From the NCBI GenBank assembly GCA_022410635.1, contig JAJVDF010000168.1, positions 1,340,920 through 1,404,919 on the forward strand: a stretch of DNA of 64,000 nt, read 5' to 3'. The translations under genes were made by a program, and so were the position numbers. This DNA is from Tretioscincus oriximinensis. Its lineage: Eukaryota > Chordata > Lepidosauria > Squamata > Gymnophthalmidae. Below, in pieces: positions 60,556-64,000 of this stretch. Every line of letters begins with the position of its first letter. Within the stretch, counting starts at the first letter, position 1. The notes beneath the pieces are model-generated. The model saw only the letters and a list, made by a program, of their open reading frames with translations, had not been told where the DNA came from and searched no databases.

Positions 60556-60815
60556 GGTTATCTCACGCGCGTGGAATTTTTATGGCATCACTTCCTGGGC
60601 GTGACAGGAAGTGACGTCACTTGGGGCGCCAATTCCCAGAAGCAAATTCTGGAAGTGACATCAAAATTATGTCACTTCCAGTAAAATGGCTCCACCGGGG
60701 GCGGGTGGGGGGAGTTTCTTGGGTACTGCTGCACGAGATCTCAGATCTTGTGCAAGGGTATACTATCTCGTAGGCTACATGAGATTCTCGTGCAGTTCCC
60801 AACTCTGAGGCACGC
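60556..60815 (+). mobile_element. ETS/CRE-motif repeat, copy 2
   Basis: CATCACTTCC at 60586-60595, the full composite GGAAGTGACGTCA at 60607-60619, GGAAGTGACATCA at 60651-60663, ATGTCACTTCC at 60669-60679, then TGAGATTCTCGTGCAGTTCC at the right end. Confidence 0.7.
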
Positions 60816-61054
60816 AATGACAGCTGAAAGAATCAGCTACAGGATACTCNGGGGCAATGGAGCTTTTTTCCAAGTGCGTTACTGGAAGTCTGTTACTATG
60901 TGCAGCATTTGTTCTTATTTCAAGATGCTTATGAGGAGGCTCCACTTTTGAAAACAGATTCTAGAAANCAGATTCTAGATTCTGGAACTCTACGCAGTTT
61001 TCTCAGAAGGAATACACAAGCGGATAGATAGAGGGAACACGCAGAAGTTCACAT
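60816..61054. other. Intergenic, nothing recognised
   Basis: AAACAGATTCTAGA is duplicated in tandem near 60951-60980. Otherwise unassigned. Confidence 0.45.
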
Positions 61055-61388
61055 ACAGAGGGAATACAGAAAATTATTTTCTCCATCACACAGCACTAGG
61101 ACCAGGGGGCATCCCTTGAAACTGATGGGCAGACAAGGGAAAGTATTTTTTCACCCATAGGGTCATCAGTCTGTGGAATTTGCAGAAGAGGTGGTAATAG
61201 CCAGCAACCTGGGTAGCTTTAAGACAGGATTAGACAAGTTCATGGAACAACAGGCAGGATTCCCGAAGTACCATTTGCAAGGAGTTCAGAACAGGGAGGT
61301 GAGACTTTTGCCTTTCTTTTCTCCAGCCCAGTTGCAATTGGTGGGCTAGATGGGCCCCATACAGCAGGGCTCCTCTTANATTCTTATA
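61055..61388 (+). mobile_element. LINE-A 3' end
   Basis: CACTAGGACCAGGGGGCATC, GGGAAAGTATTTTTTCACCC, GTTGCAATTGGTGGGC up to a TTCTTA end. Confidence 0.82.
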
Positions 61389-61898
61389 GTTTGTTATTAC
61401 CTAATCCTGAGGAAAGACTAGGATTAAACTGACCTTTGCTTTCCAGACAGTTTGTCACTTCCTTCCCCCAACATAGCGAAACACACCATGCCCAGGCTTA
61501 TCTTTTGGTTAANGCTGTTAAAATTCCTATTTTCTTTCTGCAATTAATGCACCTTATCTTTCCTGCGTTGTGCATTTTAGATTGCTTTTATTTAGCCGGT
61601 GAGTGTAAATAAACTATCTTGCGATGGAAAAGGATATTAGCCGCCTGACCATCTGCTTTTCCCTCCTTTCGTTTTGTGAGAGGCGGATGAGTCATTTTCA
61701 TAGAACACAATAACTTTATGTAATGTTTCTCAACCCTTCAGTTCAAGGCATTACAGACATCCTGTTTCCTGCCATCTTGTATGGTGCGATGATAATGGAA
61801 ATATACGGTGGGATCAAAGTGTGTTTTCCGATTGTCTGGAGACTCTTTCTCCTCCATTCATGGTTCTGGGTTGGGTTGCCCCTCCCTTTTTCTTCCAA
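61389..61898. other. Intergenic, nothing recognised
   Basis: Unassigned. Confidence 0.45.
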
Positions 61899-61930
61899 AC
61901 CCCCACCCCCCACCCCCCCACCCACACCCA
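61899..61930 (-). repeat. C-rich run, G-quadruplex-capable on minus strand
   Basis: Four or more C runs of five to seven separated by single A bases; the complementary strand fits G(3+)N(1-7) spacing. Confidence 0.8.
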
Positions 61931-61960
61931 CAAACACACGTACAGCAAATCTATGCAAAT

Positions 61961-62080
61961 GCATAAGAACATAAGAAGAGCCATACTGGATCAGGCCACA
62001 GCCCATCAAGTCCAGCATTCTGTCTCCCACAGAGGCCCACCAGATGCACCTGGGCAGTCCGAACAGAGGAAAGCAAAATG
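61961..62080 (-). mobile_element. LINE-A 3' end
   Basis: CATAAGAACATAAGAAGAGC, CCATACTGGATCAGGCCACA, GTCCAGCATTCTGTCTCCCA. The terminal 8-bp repeat is visible at the left edge. Confidence 0.85.
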
Positions 62081-62389
62081 CAGGTGTAGCAATATTCTAT
62101 TCAGCTTTAAAAATTTTCAGTATTTGTCCAGCACAGAAATAATTCAGATTTTGGTGATACTTTTAAACCCTCTTCAGCTCTGGAGATACTAGGAAGTATC
62201 TAAATGCCTACNTTTTGCAGCATATATCTATATCTCGCTCTACAATGTATGTCTGGGTCATGACCACAATCTTCACGCAGGAAAGGACTGCTTTTCTTCC
62301 TGAGAATTTGCTTAGAACGGCCACAAATGCTCCAGTGTTACGAGTTATTGGGCAGGAAAATCTTATAGTGGGAGCCCAAATATCTATGG
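62081..62389. other. Intergenic; left flank of ETS/CRE repeat
   Basis: GTTATTGGGCAGGAAAATCT near 62345 aligns loosely with ATATTGGGCAAGGAGCC near 60537, so the repeat may start earlier than called. The rest is unassigned. Confidence 0.4.
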
Positions 62390-62543
62390 CAGATCTCATG
62401 CCAGAAATTTTTGTGATGTAACTTCCTGGGTGGGACAGGTAGTGATATCAAAAGGTGACATCACTTCCTGAGTGGAACAAGAAGTGACATCACTCTGGGC
62501 ACTATTTTCCTGAAAGTAAATACCAGAAGTGACATCAAAATGA
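62390..62543 (+). mobile_element. ETS/CRE-motif repeat, copy 3, left part
   Basis: GATGTAACTTCCTGGGTGGG, GGTGACATCACTTCCTGAGT, GAAGTGACATCACTCTGGGC, AGAAGTGACATCAAAATGA. Interrupted by the PLE fragment. Confidence 0.7.
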
Positions 62544-62846
62544 TTGCTTCTCTACTAGACATTGCCCCTTGTTGCCCCAGGCACTTTTTCACACAAGGAG
62601 ATTAGTTCCTGCTATTTACCTGTTTTTCTACCTGCAATTCAACACCTCCCTACAGTTGCATATGCTTTGTCTTCTCCCATACACATTTTCCTNTAAATAC
62701 CTGACCCTGACATTAGTCCCTCAGCATCTGAAGAAGAAGACCTGTCTACGAAAGCTTCTGCCACCCACTTTTTTCTAGTTAGTCTCAAAGTGCTGCTAGC
62801 TCCTTTGCTGGACTTTCTGCTAGACTAACGCAGCTATTTCTCTGAA
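62544..62846 (+). mobile_element. PLE-type 3' fragment with 10-bp target-site duplication
   Basis: 303 bp containing CAGCATCTGAAGAAGAAGAC, TGTCTACGAAAGCTTCTGCC and GACTAACGCAGCTATTTCTC. ATCAAAATGA is present at 62534-62543 and 62847-62856, so the 5'-truncated copy inserted by a process that duplicates 10 bp. Confidence 0.7.
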
Positions 62847-62990
62847 ATCAAAATGATGTCATTTCCAATAAAATGGCTGGGAATTGGAGTGAGGAAGATT
62901 TTCTCGTGCAGAGAAACTAGATCTGTGATCACATGCAAAGGGGCAGTATCTTGGAGACCGCATAAGATTCTCATGCAGTTCCTGGCACCC
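62847..62990 (+). mobile_element. ETS/CRE-motif repeat, copy 3, right part
   Basis: ATGATGTCATTTCCAATAAA, ATGGCTGGGAATTGGAGTGA, TTTTCTCGTGCAGAGAAACT, AGATTCTCATGCAGTTCC; continues copy 3. Confidence 0.7.
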
Positions 62991-63914
62991 TGCTGTAAAA
63001 TATGCCTTTTGACTGGTTGCTGTGCATCTTGTCTGTCATTCACTTTGGCTCCTCTTCTGGCCAGCATGCAATTCAAAATGAAAAGTAGTTTCCTTTTAAA
63101 ATCACCAGTCTTGGCTGGCAAATGTCCCAGTCTTTGTTTTCTTTAGGAGGAGAAGTTATTAACAGCCCAAAGTCAGGATGCACGGAAATTCAAAGCACGA
63201 ATNAACACCCTTACACACAGCCCCGAACATCACCAGAAACAGTCCAGGGTCAAGGCACGCAGGAGTTCCACCTATCAAGGTGCCAGCCAGGAGAAAGACG
63301 AAATTGGCAACAGCAAATAAGTACATCTGTTTATATTCTCAGCTGCTGCCCTTCAGCCATGTGTGTGTGGGCTGTTCTTTGCTCTTTGCAGCTGGCCTCT
63401 GTAAGTGCCATGAGAGTAGCTTTGCTTGCCTTTGTTTCACAAGATCTTGGGGTCTATTCCAGGGCCTTTCATCCTCAGAATCCCTCACCGATGGCTAAGT
63501 TACACCCTGGCTGGAGTCCTTCCCCTTCTGAAGAAGTGCCCTTGCCTGACCAAAGTGCTGCGAGGCTGCTAGGGGTCTTTTCTTCCCCAACACTCCTTTT
63601 TCAACAAAAAAGAAAATATTCACAGTGAATGCCATAAAGTGATGGAAAGGGACAGACTCATGAGGCCGGGCTAGTCTCGGTAGTTCTTGCAGGCAACGTC
63701 CACATGGTGTGCTATGACACTATGGACATCGTGCTACAGAAGCTTCATAGAAATGCTAGCCAGAAAATGCTGCCATTTCTTGGAGCTGCCACAGCTGGAT
63801 CCCCACAATTGCATGTGGCAGATTTCCCCAAATTATGCTTCTATGGCACAAGATAAACAGCGTACGGTTGTATCCCTAGATTGTGAAGCAGAAAAGAAAG
63901 CTACCCCTTGTTTT
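62991..63914. other. Intergenic, no gene supported
   Basis: A 168-codon + frame at 63122-63628 is one of the longest not made of simple repeat, but it contains an N, overlaps another open frame, and shows no domain or splice context. Confidence 0.4.
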
Positions 63915-64000
63915 GAAACTGGAGAAGGTGCAGAAAAGGGCAACAAAAATGATCAAGGGTCTGGAGCACCTCCCTTACGAAGCAAGGCTGCAACGTCTGG
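63915..64000 (+). mobile_element. LINE-A fragment, runs off the window
   Basis: AAACTGGAGAAGGTGCAGAA, AAGGGCAACAAAAATGATCA, GGCTGCAACGTCTGG: the reverse transcriptase C-terminal region, cut by the window end. Confidence 0.85.

Noticed and set aside
63122..63628. 168-codon ORF near the window end
   Set aside because: No domain, an internal N, overlapping alternative frame, no splice-site support; likely chance.

Overview
The window looks like intron-rich, repeat-dense nuclear DNA from a squamate reptile (lizard or gecko). The evidence is a vertebrate gene split by canonical GT/AG introns and many copies of tRNA-derived SINEs of the squamate type. It also holds CR1/L2-type LINE 3' ends ending in TTATGTTC repeats, hAT- and mariner-like miniature elements, and GATA/GACA satellite. 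Scattered single N bases and one 190-base N block show a draft assembly. There are no operons, ribosome binding sites or CRISPR arrays, and no sign of bacterial DNA.

One host gene is supported: the 3' two-thirds of LRRC28 (leucine-rich repeat containing 28) on the + strand. Five consecutive coding exons lie at 12016-12222, 21537-21639, 26426-26601, 29640-29799 and 33695-33767 (TGA at 33765-33767). Their splice phases join without a break into about 239 codons, matching the C-terminal two-thirds of the 367-residue human protein as I remember it. The window opens inside an upstream LRRC28 intron; the exons for the first ~128 residues lie before base 1. A non-repetitive 3' UTR probably runs to about 34200.

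From about 34.3 kb to the end I see no second gene, only transposon remnants and simple repeats. Working names used below: LINE-A (CR1/L2-like, ends TTATGTTC), LINE-B (second CR1/L2-like family, A/T-rich tail), SINE-1 and SINE-2 (same tRNA-like head, different tails), SINE-3 (different tRNA-like head, tail like SINE-2), a Penelope-like (PLE) 3' fragment family, an ETS/CRE-motif repeat family, and a family with an 18-bp palindromic core. Many insertions are nested, and several keep target-site duplications that can be read directly.

I found no new multi-gene system. The most interesting material is in the repeats: a three-copy family with composite ETS/CRE motifs, a ~500-bp pair of head-to-head degenerate arrays, long fold-back palindromes at 8.6 and 54.0 kb, Bkm-like GATA/GACA DNA at 59.7-60.1 kb, and a repeat tail lying against an LRRC28 splice acceptor.
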